A stretch of DNA of 64,000 nucleotides from Sphingobacterium siyangense (GCF_007830445.1 NZ_VLKR01000006.1:62001-126000); one strand, 5' to 3'; shown: positions 18,384 through 28,648, counted from the stretch's first letter. Program-made: numbers and translations. The notes: a model not told the origin generated them from the sequence alone.

Positions 18384-19077
18384 AGATGTATACGGTGAGG
18401 CCTTAGATGATTACTTTGTACATCAAGAAGAAAAGTTCCCTTTAATACTCAATACAAGTTATGGCGACCAAGATGAAATGCCCGTTGAGATTTTCTTTCG
18501 GGAACCCGATGATTTTCCTGAACTGGAATTTATTGGACTATCCTTATGTGATGGACGTGTACTGGATGTTGGAGCAGGAGTTGGCAGCCATAGCCTGTAT
18601 CTCCAAGAAAAAGGTTTTGAAGTAGATGCACTGGAACTCTCGCAAACCGCTTGCCATATTATGCAACAACGCGGGGTACAACATATTATCTGCGAAGATT
18701 TCTATAAATTCGAAGGCCAAAAATATGATACGCTATTGTTTTTAATGAACGGAATAGGTCTTGCCGGTGACGTAGATGGTTTTCGAAAACTATTACAGCA
18801 TAGTAAAGAGTTACTGACTGAAAATGGCCAACTGATTTTTGACTCTTCAGACATCAGTTATTTGTACAAAGATTACAACATCAAAAAACCAGCGCATTAT
18901 TTTGGGGAAATTCAATACCAGTATGAGTACAAAGGGACTCGAGGAAATCTTTTCAAATGGCTCTATTTAGACCAGGATTTATTGATCAAAATTTCGCACG
19001 AACTGGGTTGGGTTGTCCAAATTTTGTATGAAGATGAGAATGATCAATACCTCGTCCGCATGGAACTAAAAAAATAG
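18376..19077 (+). CDS. Class I SAM-dependent methyltransferase
   Basis: About 233 residues if the start is ATG 18376 (MHRDVYGEALDDYF); TTG 18364 and ATGs 18367 and 18370 are alternatives. Motif I is VLDVGAGVGSHSLYLQEKGF, with VDALELS after it and LIFDSSDISYL as a later strand. The substrate cannot be told. It overlaps the end of pncB by 8 bases and shares its terminator, so it probably belongs to the same transcript, but a link to NAD metabolism is only suggested by position. Confidence 0.88.
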   Translation: MHRDVYGEALDDYFVHQEEKFPLILNTSYGDQDEMPVEIFFREPDDFPELEFIGLSLCDGRVLDVGAGVGSHSLYLQEKGFEVDALELSQTACHIMQQRGVQHIICEDFYKFEGQKYDTLLFLMNGIGLAGDVDGFRKLLQHSKELLTENGQLIFDSSDISYLYKDYNIKKPAHYFGEIQYQYEYKGTRGNLFKWLYLDQDLLIKISHELGWVVQILYEDENDQYLVRMELKK

Positions 19078-19107
19078 CCTGTTGTTTATAACAGGCTATT
19101 TTTTTTA
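19072..19107 (+). terminator. Strong intrinsic terminator
   Basis: AAATAGCCTGTT (19072-19083) and AACAGGCTATTT (19090-19101) form a perfect 12-base stem with a short loop, followed by a long T-run. It ends the pncB-methyltransferase transcript. Confidence 0.9.
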
Positions 19108-19130
19108 TTATTTCTATGTTATTATATATA

Positions 19131-20063
19131 TTATTTCTGTGTTCTTATATAGATATCTCCCATGGATGTTTTTAAAATAACATCCTGTCCACCACCATTC
19201 ATTTTGCCTTTCACGGCGTTACCCATCGGAGTTGATTTGGCTTCCTCGGCAGGTTTTTCGAATTGAAATTCGTCCGCAGCATAGATATTCCCCATAGCAG
19301 ATTTTACATCCACATTAGCGCCGAAATTCTTTGGGAAGGCAACATCTACAGCGCCCATGGCAGCGACTAAAGAAATCGGTCCTTTGACAGGTTGAACAAA
19401 TTTGGCTGTAACATCTCCCTGTGAAACCTTTACATTGATCGGCCCGGTAACATTCAATAAATTCACGTCGCCTATCGTACTAGCAACTTCAACCTCAGCC
19501 CGGATATCTTTTAATTCGATAACTCCAGCATTAAACATAGCCCCACGCCCTCCTTTGATCGTCACAGGTAAATCCATTGGTATCTTGATACGAATAGAAT
19601 CTTCTAAGGGCATCCCAACCATACTTATTTCAGTCACTCCACCTTCTGTTTTGATGTTCATACCAAGTCCTGAATTATCCGATAATCCCGAGCCATTGAT
19701 CACACGTAGGCCTTTTGCACGGTCATTTTCTTCACTTTCCTCTACCTTGGCTGTAATCAGCACATCGTTTCCCTTATAACCTTCAATATAAACATTATCC
19801 AATTTTAGTAAAAGTTTATTCCCCAAGTTGGGCACTTTAATTTCTTTCCAGTTTTTCGGTCCCTTTTTACGGCCGAATCCGGCAGAACTGTATGTAAAAT
19901 TATTAGTATTACTAACAACAACTCCTGAAACCGCTCTAGCCTTTTTAGGAGGATTAGGAGGTTTTGGCGCAGCCACACTTTCTACAGTTTCATTTACTTG
20001 GGCCTGCAATACACTTGCAAAGATCAGTGCGACCCCAATCATCATTATCCTTATCTTTTTCAT
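19131..20063 (-). CDS. DUF4097-like secreted beta-strand repeat protein
   Basis: A 310-residue protein with a signal peptide ending near VLQAQ. The body has repeated short strands of the type VEVASTIGDVNLLNVTG, INVKVSQGDVTAKF, VDVKSAMGNIYA and VILKTSMGDIYIRTQ, a DUF4097-type beta-helix pattern. Such proteins often follow ECF sigma and anti-sigma genes in Bacteroidota. Here the sigma and anti-sigma genes lie just upstream on the same strand (98-base gap), so co-regulation is likely. Function unknown. Confidence 0.8.
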   Translation of the reverse strand: MKKIRIMMIGVALIFASVLQAQVNETVESVAAPKPPNPPKKARAVSGVVVSNTNNFTYSSAGFGRKKGPKNWKEIKVPNLGNKLLLKLDNVYIEGYKGNDVLITAKVEESEENDRAKGLRVINGSGLSDNSGLGMNIKTEGGVTEISMVGMPLEDSIRIKIPMDLPVTIKGGRGAMFNAGVIELKDIRAEVEVASTIGDVNLLNVTGPINVKVSQGDVTAKFVQPVKGPISLVAAMGAVDVAFPKNFGANVDVKSAMGNIYAADEFQFEKPAEEAKSTPMGNAVKGKMNGGGQDVILKTSMGDIYIRTQK

Positions 20064-20160
20064 TTCGTTTTAATTTATCTTCATTATTTGTCAAATAATG
20101 CATTTTAAGCTTTTTCATAGATTAACCTACACAATCTGACTTCTACCTTAATATATCCTA

Positions 20161-20982
20161 TTATTGATTTAATAATACCGCATATGCTTGCTCCTTCACA
20201 AATTTCAGGGTAAATGGATCTTCCACAATTTCATTTAACTTTTCTTTTGTTGTTGCTTTCATCGTCGGATCCTCCTGTTGAGCCATCATTTGCATCAGTT
20301 CCATTTGTAAAGTGGGGTCATTTTGCTCCACAAAGAAGTCCTGAACTTTCTGCTGACGTTCTTCTGGACTAAGTCCACTTAATATGGTTTCGATTGCAGC
20401 CATGCGGACATTACTACTTTGATCTGACACTGCTGTCTTTTCCAAAGCTCCCACACTATTCCGGTCTAACTTACCCCCATCTTTCATCGCCAAGACAGCA
20501 CTTAAACGCGTGCTTGCGGAACTCGAATCCTGAAGCATCTGAACGTAATCCATTTTCTCTTCCATTTCACGATGAGCAGTTTCCGATACGCTTGCTTTTG
20601 CCAATTGTTTTCCTTTGCTTTCGATACCGGCGATTGCCTTAACGGGAGCTGAAGCCTCTTGGCTATCAGTATGAATTCCCATCACCTCAGCATCAACTGC
20701 TTTTGCATTGTCTTCTTTTTCCGGAACAGTAATAGGATGTACCGCAGCCACAGGCTTTTCTACTTCTATTGCTCGTTGTTGATTAAAAGCAATAAAAGTT
20801 GCTGTCCCAACTAACAGGGCTGCTGCCGCAATACTAGCCCACGTCCATAAAGGCTTAATCTTTCTTTCCTGAACAGGAGGAACTACTTGTGGTCTTATTT
20901 TATTCCATAAGTCAGCCGAAGGTTCTCTCTGATCAAATGCCTCCCGATTAGCGTTCACAAAATCTTTTAAATTATCCCGCAT
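20161..20982 (-). CDS. Putative anti-sigma factor with HEAT-like C-terminus
   Basis: A 273-residue protein. The N-terminus (DNLKDFVNANREAFDQREPSADLWNKI) is cytoplasmic and followed by one membrane segment (WTWASIAAAALLVGTATFIAF). The C-terminal 120 residues (LSAVLAMKDGGKLDRNSVGA, RMAAIETILSGLSPEERQQK) look like short HEAT-type helical repeats outside the membrane. It overlaps the ECF sigma gene by 11 bases, the typical sign of an anti-sigma partner. No zinc-finger motif is seen. Confidence 0.75.
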   Translation of the reverse strand: MRDNLKDFVNANREAFDQREPSADLWNKIRPQVVPPVQERKIKPLWTWASIAAAALLVGTATFIAFNQQRAIEVEKPVAAVHPITVPEKEDNAKAVDAEVMGIHTDSQEASAPVKAIAGIESKGKQLAKASVSETAHREMEEKMDYVQMLQDSSSASTRLSAVLAMKDGGKLDRNSVGALEKTAVSDQSSNVRMAAIETILSGLSPEERQQKVQDFFVEQNDPTLQMELMQMMAQQEDPTMKATTKEKLNEIVEDPFTLKFVKEQAYAVLLNQ

Positions 20983-21529
20983 AATTATACCTTTCCTTCA
21001 ATTCTTCGTAAATTTTCTTTTTAGCACGGTGATATTGACTACGTACAGCAACCGCTGTCATCCCCAATGTTTCCGCAACCTCATCATGGCTCATGTTTTC
21101 AAACAGGTAAAGATTAACAACCATCTTAGGTACGCCTGTCAATTGATCGATCACATGCTCTAAATCTGTCAAACGACATTCACGCCATTCTTTTTCCAGC
21201 AATTCGTCTTCGCCATCATCCTTGATTTCCAAATCATCCACCGGCGTAAAATATTGCTTATTCTTCCGTAACAGTGAGATTGCCTTATTCACCCCCATCC
21301 TTCTCAACCAGGCTTCCACACTGAGAACTAAATGCCATTTATCTGATCTTGAAAAAAAGTCAACAAAGGTTTCCTGTAAAATATCTTCACTTTCTTCCTG
21401 ATTGGACAAAATCCGATAAATAGAATTAAAAATCTTTTTTGCATACCGATGATAGAGCTGTGCAAATCCAGACTCATTGCCCGTTTGGCACATCGCTAAT
21501 AAATCTTTATCGCTAAGCTGATTTTGCAC
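20972..21529 (-). CDS. ECF RNA polymerase sigma factor
   Basis: A 185-residue sigma-70 family protein of the ECF type. Region 2 spans about 20-90 (FAQLYHRYAKKIFNSIYRIL, then EDILQETFVDFF). Region 4 is about 125-180 (MVVNLYLFENMSHDEVAETLG, then VRSQYHRAKKKI). It lies directly before a membrane protein overlapping it, its probable anti-sigma factor. The target regulon is not visible, but the downstream DUF4097 gene is a likely member. Confidence 0.92.
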   Translation of the reverse strand: MQNQLSDKDLLAMCQTGNESGFAQLYHRYAKKIFNSIYRILSNQEESEDILQETFVDFFSRSDKWHLVLSVEAWLRRMGVNKAISLLRKNKQYFTPVDDLEIKDDGEDELLEKEWRECRLTDLEHVIDQLTGVPKMVVNLYLFENMSHDEVAETLGMTAVAVRSQYHRAKKKIYEELKERYNYAG

Positions 21530-21664
21530 GTTCTAAAATTAATACTGTTAATTCTTATGTTTCTACTATGTAGTCGGGGCTCTGCTGAAAATGTTGCAAT
21601 ATAATTTTATTTTTTTTCTAAAATAATTCTAAAAATGCACAAAAGCCCATTAAAGGGCCTCCTT

Positions 21665-21698
21665 TCAACAAAAAACACTCAAGAATGAACTTGAGTGT
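21665..21698 (-). terminator. Terminator of the small lipoprotein gene
   Basis: ACACTCAAG (21675-21683) pairs perfectly with CTTGAGTGT (21690-21698). On the minus strand the hairpin is followed by a run of T (plus-strand A-run 21670-21675). It follows the lipoprotein gene by 58 bases. Confidence 0.75.
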
Positions 21699-21756
21699 CT
21701 GCATTAATAAAATAAACTTAATAAGGATTTTAAAACTCCAGGTATAAGATTATCGA

Positions 21757-22239
21757 TTATTTAACTTTTAGATAGGTCTCCACAATGGTATGTTTAACTC
21801 CCAATTCAGGTAAGTTTTCCTCACCTGTCTGAACCAATGTATCTCCTTTTAAAGTAAGTTGAAAATCAAACTTATTACTTTCCCAATCGCGCATTGAACA
21901 ATATTGTAATCTTTCTTGATAGTTGACACCATCAAAAGAATAGGTCCCCCCACCTGCGACAAACAGCGGTTCTTTACCTTTACCTTTTTCCTTATCGTGG
22001 TTAAAAAAGGAAAAATGGTCATCATTGAACATTTTAAACATTTCGGTTTTGCTCGTGTCCGTAAAAGCAGTTACCGTATCTTTCCCTTTGATTGTTTTGC
22101 TTTCAATAAGCTTATAGGTACCGGTCAAGGACTTGGCTTTTACGGCATCCACATCTTTCTTTTCGGTAGTATTTTTACATGAAAAAACAAGACAGGAAAT
22201 CGCAATCGCAAATAGCAGTTGATTTTTTAGGTTTATCAT
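21757..22239 (-). CDS. Lipocalin-like small lipoprotein
   Basis: A 160-residue lipoprotein (signal LLFAIAISCLVFSC, Cys about residue 21). The mature part starts SLTGTYKLIESKTIKGKDTV and ends with DTLVQTGEENLPELGVKHTIVETYLK (shown here in part), a pattern of strands like small lipocalin-type proteins in this phylum. No ligand can be named. It is a single gene between its terminator and the SusD gene on the same strand. Confidence 0.7.
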   Translation of the reverse strand: MINLKNQLLFAIAISCLVFSCKNTTEKKDVDAVKAKSLTGTYKLIESKTIKGKDTVTAFTDTSKTEMFKMFNDDHFSFFNHDKEKGKGKEPLFVAGGGTYSFDGVNYQERLQYCSMRDWESNKFDFQLTLKGDTLVQTGEENLPELGVKHTIVETYLKVK

Positions 22240-22307
22240 ATTTTATAAAAGGTTTAAAGAGGCCAAACTACGAAAGTTCAGCCTCAATCAAAAACAAACC
22301 ATTGTAA

Positions 22308-23915
22308 TTATTTATCCCACCAAACTCGACCAGACAACTTATCTCCGCCAGGTACTGCGGCTGAAGCTGCTCTGTAGTTTTCGCCATTGATAGCCGCTTC
22401 AGTAGAAGGATAAGGGAATCTTCTAGGAATAGTCCCCGAAGTAGCATTTCCTGGATAATTCACAGGAGTTAACGCCGGATACCCACTTCTGCGCCAGTTG
22501 CTCCAAGTTTCATAAAAATCCATCATCGTTATCGTATGTGCCCAGTATTGGGTATTGATCTGTTTTAAGGCATCAGCAGCATTATATGGATTCGCAGCCA
22601 AATAAGTCTCAGCATCTGCATCACTTATTGTCAAAGAACCATCATACTGATTCAGATAGGTAATGCTTGCCTTCACACCTTTTTTATAATGATCGCCTGC
22701 ACTACCACCTACTCCCCAACGTTGGGCAGCCTCAGCCAAAAGCAACTCGGATTCACCGTAGGTCAAAATAAATGTCGCACCGGTCCGCTTGATCATATTA
22801 GGATTGGGCGAAGAATATTCTGCAAATGTCGTGTAACTTGGGTCGCTACTAATGTTATACTGTGCATTTGATCCCAAATCTTTTCCATTCGGCATCCCCT
22901 TTTGCTTGGTTGGATCTGTGATAAAACTCCCGTTCTGTGTTTTGTCCTTTTCCGATAAATATAGTTTTGTAACAGCAACCTTTTGCAACCTCGGATCATT
23001 ATTGCTTTTTAGATAGTCAATAAATGTTTTAGACCATTTTACATAATAATTCTCTTGGCCACCATCGCCCAATAAAACCTGGCTATTTCTATTCTGAGTA
23101 ACCCTAGATCCTGATTCATCGTGTAAAATAAATGCATTGTCGGCATTACTGTCCATTGTCTTACCCACAGCCTTCTGTACATATTCCTTCGCTTTAGATT
23201 CGTCTACTTTAACCAAACGCATCGCTGTTCGTAAGAGCAGAGAATTGCCAAATTTGCGCCATTTCGCAATATCACCTTTATAAATAACATCACCAGTGAC
23301 TTTATCACCATCATCCTTTAATGCTGCAGTAGCCGTTTCAAGCTCCTTTAGCAAATCGTTATAGATGTCCTGCTGCTTATCATACTTCGGTTTATAAACT
23401 TTGGTATAAAAACCCAGTCCCGCCTCCGAATAGGGAACATCACCATACAAATCAGTTAAGCGAGCAAAAATTAAAGCTTTCCAAATACGTGCGACATTGT
23501 ACAGATTTGCATATTTTGGTTTGTCTTTTGTAAACTCAACCACATCCACAATATTACGAACCTGCTCAATATAGGCCCCAACTGTACCCGTACCCCAATA
23601 CGCCGCGGTATAGCTTTCATTCAGCATATATTTATCGCCGGCCCAATAACTCACTACAGTCGATAGACCCTGCATCATTGTCGACGAGTAAATTAGATTT
23701 CCACGCCATGTATCGTATGCAAAATCAAAACTTCCTGTATAAAATAATTGTGCAGAGCTCAATGTATAATTTGGATCCCAATTTTCTTTACCATAAGCAA
23801 CTGGATCTGTATTTATCTTATCAAAATCTTTTGTACAGCTACTTTCCATAAATAACGTCGCTGCCATTAAACTAATAACTACCGGTTTAATATATCTTTT
23901 CATGATTGTTTGCAA
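22308..23915 (-). CDS. SusD/RagB-like nutrient-binding lipoprotein
   Basis: A 535-residue outer-membrane lipoprotein. The better start is the internal Met5 (MKRYIKPVVISLMAATLFMESSC), giving a normal signal with lipobox Cys. SusD proteins bind the substrate above the SusC pore; this one has the early TPR-like region (YNVARIWKALIFARLTDLYGDVPY) and the late QYWAHTITMMDFYETWSNWRR. It directly follows the susC-like gene with no gap. The substrate is unknown; no glycosidase is nearby, so peptide or siderophore-like cargo is as likely as glycan. Confidence 0.92.
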   Translation of the reverse strand: MQTIMKRYIKPVVISLMAATLFMESSCTKDFDKINTDPVAYGKENWDPNYTLSSAQLFYTGSFDFAYDTWRGNLIYSSTMMQGLSTVVSYWAGDKYMLNESYTAAYWGTGTVGAYIEQVRNIVDVVEFTKDKPKYANLYNVARIWKALIFARLTDLYGDVPYSEAGLGFYTKVYKPKYDKQQDIYNDLLKELETATAALKDDGDKVTGDVIYKGDIAKWRKFGNSLLLRTAMRLVKVDESKAKEYVQKAVGKTMDSNADNAFILHDESGSRVTQNRNSQVLLGDGGQENYYVKWSKTFIDYLKSNNDPRLQKVAVTKLYLSEKDKTQNGSFITDPTKQKGMPNGKDLGSNAQYNISSDPSYTTFAEYSSPNPNMIKRTGATFILTYGESELLLAEAAQRWGVGGSAGDHYKKGVKASITYLNQYDGSLTISDADAETYLAANPYNAADALKQINTQYWAHTITMMDFYETWSNWRRSGYPALTPVNYPGNATSGTIPRRFPYPSTEAAINGENYRAASAAVPGGDKLSGRVWWDK

Positions 23916-26900
23916 TTAGAATTTAACACTTAAATTAACACCGTAAGTACGTACAGCTGGTACACCTCCAAGCTCTAGGCCCGGGAAAGTTGCATTATAG
24001 CTCGACTCTGGATCTATGTTATTTGTTTTCTTCATGATCGTCCAGAGATTGCGCGCTACAGCACTTACTGTAATCGACTTAACTTTGTTATTAAATAGAT
24101 TGGATGGGAAAGTATAGCCCATAACGACCTGTCTCAATTTTACAAAATCAGCGCTGTTTACAAATATCTTAGATACATTATTTGCCGTATTGGTATAATA
24201 AGTAGAAGCTGTTCTGCCCAAGCTTTCACGATCAGCCACAGTTTCCTGATGTAATCCAAAAATATAACCGTAGTAATCTGTTCCCGAGAAAAGCTTTCCT
24301 CCCCATTTTCCATCAACCAAGAAAGAAAAATTGAACCTTTTGTAGCTAAACTCATTATTCCAGCCAGCAAACCATTTATTCATTGCCGAACCGTAGGACT
24401 TTAACTCACCCCGGTCAGGAGAACCATCGGCCAATTTTACGATCTCACCATTACTATCGTATTTATAATCGAAAGCCATGATCTGAAAAGCAGGCATACC
24501 AACTTTATTCATTAAGTAACCTACACCCGAACGCGAAGTCGCTACCGTCTGCTCGTCCATTCCTTCAGCCAATGAAATCACTTTATTGTCGTTGTAAGAA
24601 CCATTCAATGAGGATACCCATTTAAAATCTTCCGTTTTGACAACTGTGGCTGAAATCAATGCTTCAAATCCCTTATTTTGCATTTTACCGGCATTGAGTA
24701 CGGCACCGGCATATCCGCTTGCGGAAGGCGTTGTGATAAAGGAAATCTCATCTTTCGACTTTTTGTTATACCATGTTAGATCCAAATTTACACGATTATT
24801 AAAAAGACGCAACTCCGTTCCGATTTCCAACTCTGTTGCTGTAGAAGCTTTTAAAGAAGAGTTCGGAATATTCACATTGTTAATAACCCCTAAAGGTTGT
24901 CCGTTAAGTACCTCACTTCTAAAATTATAGGTTAACAAGGTTTGATAAGGATCTGTTGCCTGTCCTACCTGAGCAAAACCTGCTCTCAACTTTCCAAAAC
25001 TCAACCATGATGGTTTTAGATATTCTGAAAAGATAAATGAACCCGAGATTGCGGGATAAACAGAGTTTAATTTATTATCTACTCCAGGTGTGGCTAAGGT
25101 AGAAAACCAGTCAGAGCGTAAACTACCAGTCAAATAAGCTATATCTTTATAAGCAAATTCTAAGGTACCATAAGTAGACTGTGTCTCCGATTCACTTTCG
25201 AGATACGCTACCGACTTATTTTTTGCGTTCAAAATATTATACACACCAAATATCGCGAAGTCGGTACCTAAATTGGTCGTCTGTCTGATTTTAGTATTTC
25301 GGTAACTCGCACCAAGATTAGGTGTAAGGGTATAATCTCCGAAAGTGAATGACTTACCGACCAAAACATCGGCATTAATATCTGCAAATTTAGTTTCTTG
25401 CTCTGCAATTTTACCATTCTCATAATAGCCGGTGCCAGAAGGAACAACATTCTTATAATGATCGGTATAACCATCTCTTCCTGCCCTTCCCTGAACAAAC
25501 AAACCATTACCCATGGTATACTTTGCTGTTACGGAAGCGATCGAACGATCCCGGTTCGTATTATTGATAAACTCATTTGCTGCAAACCAAGGGTTGGTTG
25601 CATACACATTCCCCGAATTATAAAGGATTTCTTTTCCATTGTCATCTTTCCATGGCTTCAAATCGTTTACATTGATGCTCGTTGGCAAAAACATGACGTT
25701 GTAATTGGCATTTCCAGCACCGTCAGAAACCATTGGACGATTTTTGACTTGCTCCAGAATCATATTATAGCGTGCATCAATCGTCAAACCTTTGAGTGGC
25801 TCAAAAAGTCCAACCAAATTGAACGACTGTCTTTTCAGTCCCGAATTTGGAACAACAGATCTGTTATTGACATCTGTCCCTGACAGACGAATAGAGCCAC
25901 CATCAAATGATTTATTTAACGCTAATGTATTAGTCCATGTCGAACCAGTGCGGTAAAACCGATCTAAATTTCCCTTTTGTAATGAATAAGGTCTTGATGC
26001 GCCATCGAATTGTACGACGGGTGTTCCATCTAATTTAGCTCCCCAGCTTGAACCTCCCACTTGGGCTGCGCCTGCTTGGGTCGTTGGCTTCTCACCGTTT
26101 GCCCCCTGACCATAGACTGTTTGCCAATTCGTGTTGTCTATAATTTGCTCGGCAACAAGGTTACTATTAAAATCGATCGAATTGCCTTTTCCTGATTTTG
26201 TTGTAATAAGGATAACCCCTGCCTTGGCTCTTGAACCATATAATGCAGATGCTGCAGCACCTTTCAATACCGAAATACTTTCAATATCGTCTGGGTTGAT
26301 ATTGCCGATTGCATCGCCAAGATCGGGTGCATTATCCCATTGGCTCCCTGAGTTTCCTTTGGAATTGGCGTTTCCGATACCTACCGGCTTACTTTCCATA
26401 GGAATACCGTTAATTACGTATAATGGTTGATTTGTCTGATTCAAACTCGATACCCCGCGGATGGTCACATTGGACGCAGCTCCGGCACCGCCAGAAGTAG
26501 AACTGATATCCAACCCGGCCACCTTTCCTACGAGTGAATTCATCACATTATTTTCACGGGCTGTGGTTAGCGATTCACCGGCAACCTGCGTAACAGAATA
26601 CCCCAATGAGCGCTTCTCTTTCTTCATACCCAATGCCGTCACAACGACCTCATTGAGCATCCGATTATCTTCCAATAAAACAATTTTCAGATCACCCTCT
26701 TTGGTTACGGCCACTTCTTGCGAAGTGTAACCTGCAAAAGAAATAATTAAGGTGTTTCCCGTTGCCGCATCGATCATAAAGCGTCCATTGATATCTGTTG
26801 CACGTCCTACCGCGGTTCCCTTAACACGTACCGTAGCACCAGCTAAGGGATTGCCTTTATCGTCAGTGACGACACCTGCGACAGCCACCTGCTGCTGTTG

Positions 26901-27257
26901 ACTGACAACCACAAGACCTTCCTTAGAAACGGAATAAACCAATCCACTTTTATTGAAAAGCTTAGCCAACACATCCAATACCTTGGTATTATTCGCATTG
27001 ACTGACACTTCTTTATTTAAATTTTCATTCGTCGAATTATAAACAAAGTAATAATCACTTTGCTCTTCGATCATTTTAAGTACCTTGCTCAGTTTTGTTT
27101 TTTGGACATCAAAGGAGACTTTTTGTTGGGAAAATACATTTGCCGAAACATTCATAACAGCACACGTAGTCATAATTAAGGCTAGTTTCATCCGGATAAT
27201 GAATCTAAAATGCACAATATATCCATTGCGCATTTGCAATAAGCAATTTTTAATCAT
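23916..27257 (-). CDS. SusC/RagA TonB-dependent transporter with STN domain
   Basis: A 1113-residue outer-membrane transporter. After a signal sequence (MKLALIMTTCAVMNVSANVFS) comes an STN domain (about 48-115, LSKVLKMIEEQSDYYFVYNS), a carboxypeptidase-like domain (about 125-205, GVVTDDKGNPLAGATVRVKG), the TonB plug (NEVVVTALGMKKEKRSLGYS, then GVSSLNQTNQPLYVINGIP) and a long barrel ending VNLSVKF. The STN domain signals through the FecR upstream to the FecI sigma factor. It pairs with the adjacent SusD. Confidence 0.95.
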   Translation of the reverse strand: MIKNCLLQMRNGYIVHFRFIIRMKLALIMTTCAVMNVSANVFSQQKVSFDVQKTKLSKVLKMIEEQSDYYFVYNSTNENLNKEVSVNANNTKVLDVLAKLFNKSGLVYSVSKEGLVVVSQQQQVAVAGVVTDDKGNPLAGATVRVKGTAVGRATDINGRFMIDAATGNTLIISFAGYTSQEVAVTKEGDLKIVLLEDNRMLNEVVVTALGMKKEKRSLGYSVTQVAGESLTTARENNVMNSLVGKVAGLDISSTSGGAGAASNVTIRGVSSLNQTNQPLYVINGIPMESKPVGIGNANSKGNSGSQWDNAPDLGDAIGNINPDDIESISVLKGAAASALYGSRAKAGVILITTKSGKGNSIDFNSNLVAEQIIDNTNWQTVYGQGANGEKPTTQAGAAQVGGSSWGAKLDGTPVVQFDGASRPYSLQKGNLDRFYRTGSTWTNTLALNKSFDGGSIRLSGTDVNNRSVVPNSGLKRQSFNLVGLFEPLKGLTIDARYNMILEQVKNRPMVSDGAGNANYNVMFLPTSINVNDLKPWKDDNGKEILYNSGNVYATNPWFAANEFINNTNRDRSIASVTAKYTMGNGLFVQGRAGRDGYTDHYKNVVPSGTGYYENGKIAEQETKFADINADVLVGKSFTFGDYTLTPNLGASYRNTKIRQTTNLGTDFAIFGVYNILNAKNKSVAYLESESETQSTYGTLEFAYKDIAYLTGSLRSDWFSTLATPGVDNKLNSVYPAISGSFIFSEYLKPSWLSFGKLRAGFAQVGQATDPYQTLLTYNFRSEVLNGQPLGVINNVNIPNSSLKASTATELEIGTELRLFNNRVNLDLTWYNKKSKDEISFITTPSASGYAGAVLNAGKMQNKGFEALISATVVKTEDFKWVSSLNGSYNDNKVISLAEGMDEQTVATSRSGVGYLMNKVGMPAFQIMAFDYKYDSNGEIVKLADGSPDRGELKSYGSAMNKWFAGWNNEFSYKRFNFSFLVDGKWGGKLFSGTDYYGYIFGLHQETVADRESLGRTASTYYTNTANNVSKIFVNSADFVKLRQVVMGYTFPSNLFNNKVKSITVSAVARNLWTIMKKTNNIDPESSYNATFPGLELGGVPAVRTYGVNLSVKF

Positions 27258-27360
27258 ATTTTAGTGTTGGTTAAAATTAATATTAAGCAGCACGCCCCAA
27301 TGTTGCTGCTTTTGGTTAATCATTTTTTCAATGAAGGATGGTGTTGGTCCACCATCCTTT

Positions 27361-28461
27361 TTACTTTTCTGATATAGTTATTTTTCTCCCATATACATTA
27401 AATTTAAAAGGTTCAACGCTCTGTAAAGCACTCAGTACCTGAGCAATATTCTCCCTACTAAAAGTTGCCGTAAAACGGTATTGTTTTAATTGATCATTTT
27501 GGATTTGGATATCCACATCATACCAGCGTTCTAATGTCCGGCGAAGCGATTCAAAATCTTGGTCCACGATTTCTAATCTATTTTCACGCCATGCAATATC
27601 TGGTATTTCAGCTGTATTGGATTCTATTGTAGGGATGTTCTCTATGGCAATCTCCTTAATCGGTAATTTGCTCGCGGTTGGTTTATTGGTTTTACGAGCG
27701 ACTGCTATTTCAGCTTGATTCTTAAAGATCGTGATTTTTTGATTCGGCTTGATGACCACAGAATTTTCACGCTGTCCTTTGCTCGTCATTTCAATCGAAC
27801 CTTCTACAAGCAGTGCTTCTGCTGTAGGTTCATCGGAATAACTCTTCACATTAAATGTTGTTCCCAGGACCTTGATATCAAAATCAGATGCTTGTACCAC
27901 AAAAGGTTTTTCCTTATTCTTGGCCACCTGAAAATAACCTTCACCCGCAAGCCGCACCACACGCAATTCCTGATTGAAATCTGCCGATAACTCCAGTTTA
28001 CTAGCAGAGTTTAATGTCACTGTACTTCCGTCACTTAATTCGAAGGTCTTTTTTTCACCATTTTTTGTTTGATAGACCTGGCCAATTGCGCTTATTGGTA
28101 ATGTCGTATCAACTTTGCCTGGTTGAGCATAATACCAGATACCACCCGATACCAAAGCGACAAATACAGCGGCAATGGCTGCCCATTTAGGCCAGTTAAA
28201 CCGATAGGACACGCGATGTTCTACTGGAGCATTCTGCAGATCTGTCTTCAATTTTTCCAATTGCTCATTCACAGGTCTACGGTTACCAACCAAGAGTTGA
28301 AATAGGCGTTTGGCTTTCAGAATCGTCTCCGCTTGTTCTGGATGATTCAGGCTATATTGTTGCCAGTATAGAATACAGTTTTTATCTTCTCCCGAACAAT
28401 ACTTCTGAAAAGTATCATCAATCAAAAAATCTTCTAACTGTTTATAATCTTTTTGGCTCAT
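27361..28461 (-). CDS. FecR family anti-sigma factor
   Basis: A 366-residue protein. An N-terminal cytoplasmic part (DFLIDDTFQKYCSGEDKNC) is followed by a single membrane helix (AAIAAVFVALVSGGIWYYA, about residue 90). The FecR domain reads LSDGSTVTLNSASKLEL and VLGTTFNVKSYSDEPTAEALL. The C-terminal domain (FESLRRTLERWYDVDIQI) is of the DUF4974 kind, which contacts the STN domain of the transporter. It lies between the sigma gene and the STN-bearing SusC. Confidence 0.95.
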   Translation of the reverse strand: MSQKDYKQLEDFLIDDTFQKYCSGEDKNCILYWQQYSLNHPEQAETILKAKRLFQLLVGNRRPVNEQLEKLKTDLQNAPVEHRVSYRFNWPKWAAIAAVFVALVSGGIWYYAQPGKVDTTLPISAIGQVYQTKNGEKKTFELSDGSTVTLNSASKLELSADFNQELRVVRLAGEGYFQVAKNKEKPFVVQASDFDIKVLGTTFNVKSYSDEPTAEALLVEGSIEMTSKGQRENSVVIKPNQKITIFKNQAEIAVARKTNKPTASKLPIKEIAIENIPTIESNTAEIPDIAWRENRLEIVDQDFESLRRTLERWYDVDIQIQNDQLKQYRFTATFSRENIAQVLSALQSVEPFKFNVYGRKITISEK

Positions 28462-28648
28462 TCTTTTGGGTATTTACTCTATAGTGCCCTAAAGCATGGC
28501 TTTTTCCTAAGGAAAATTTAAATTATTTTTCAATCAACTGAAAATCAATCAATTATTTTAAATAAAAAATATCAACACACCTACTTTTGCAAACATCGTA
28601 CGAGCATGTTATTATTGAAGGCTTAAAATAAAAAGCCAGACACAAAAC

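Noticed and set aside
25398-25883. Open frame of 161 codons on the plus strand
   Set aside because: Antisense to the STN-bearing SusC gene and without a recognisable domain.
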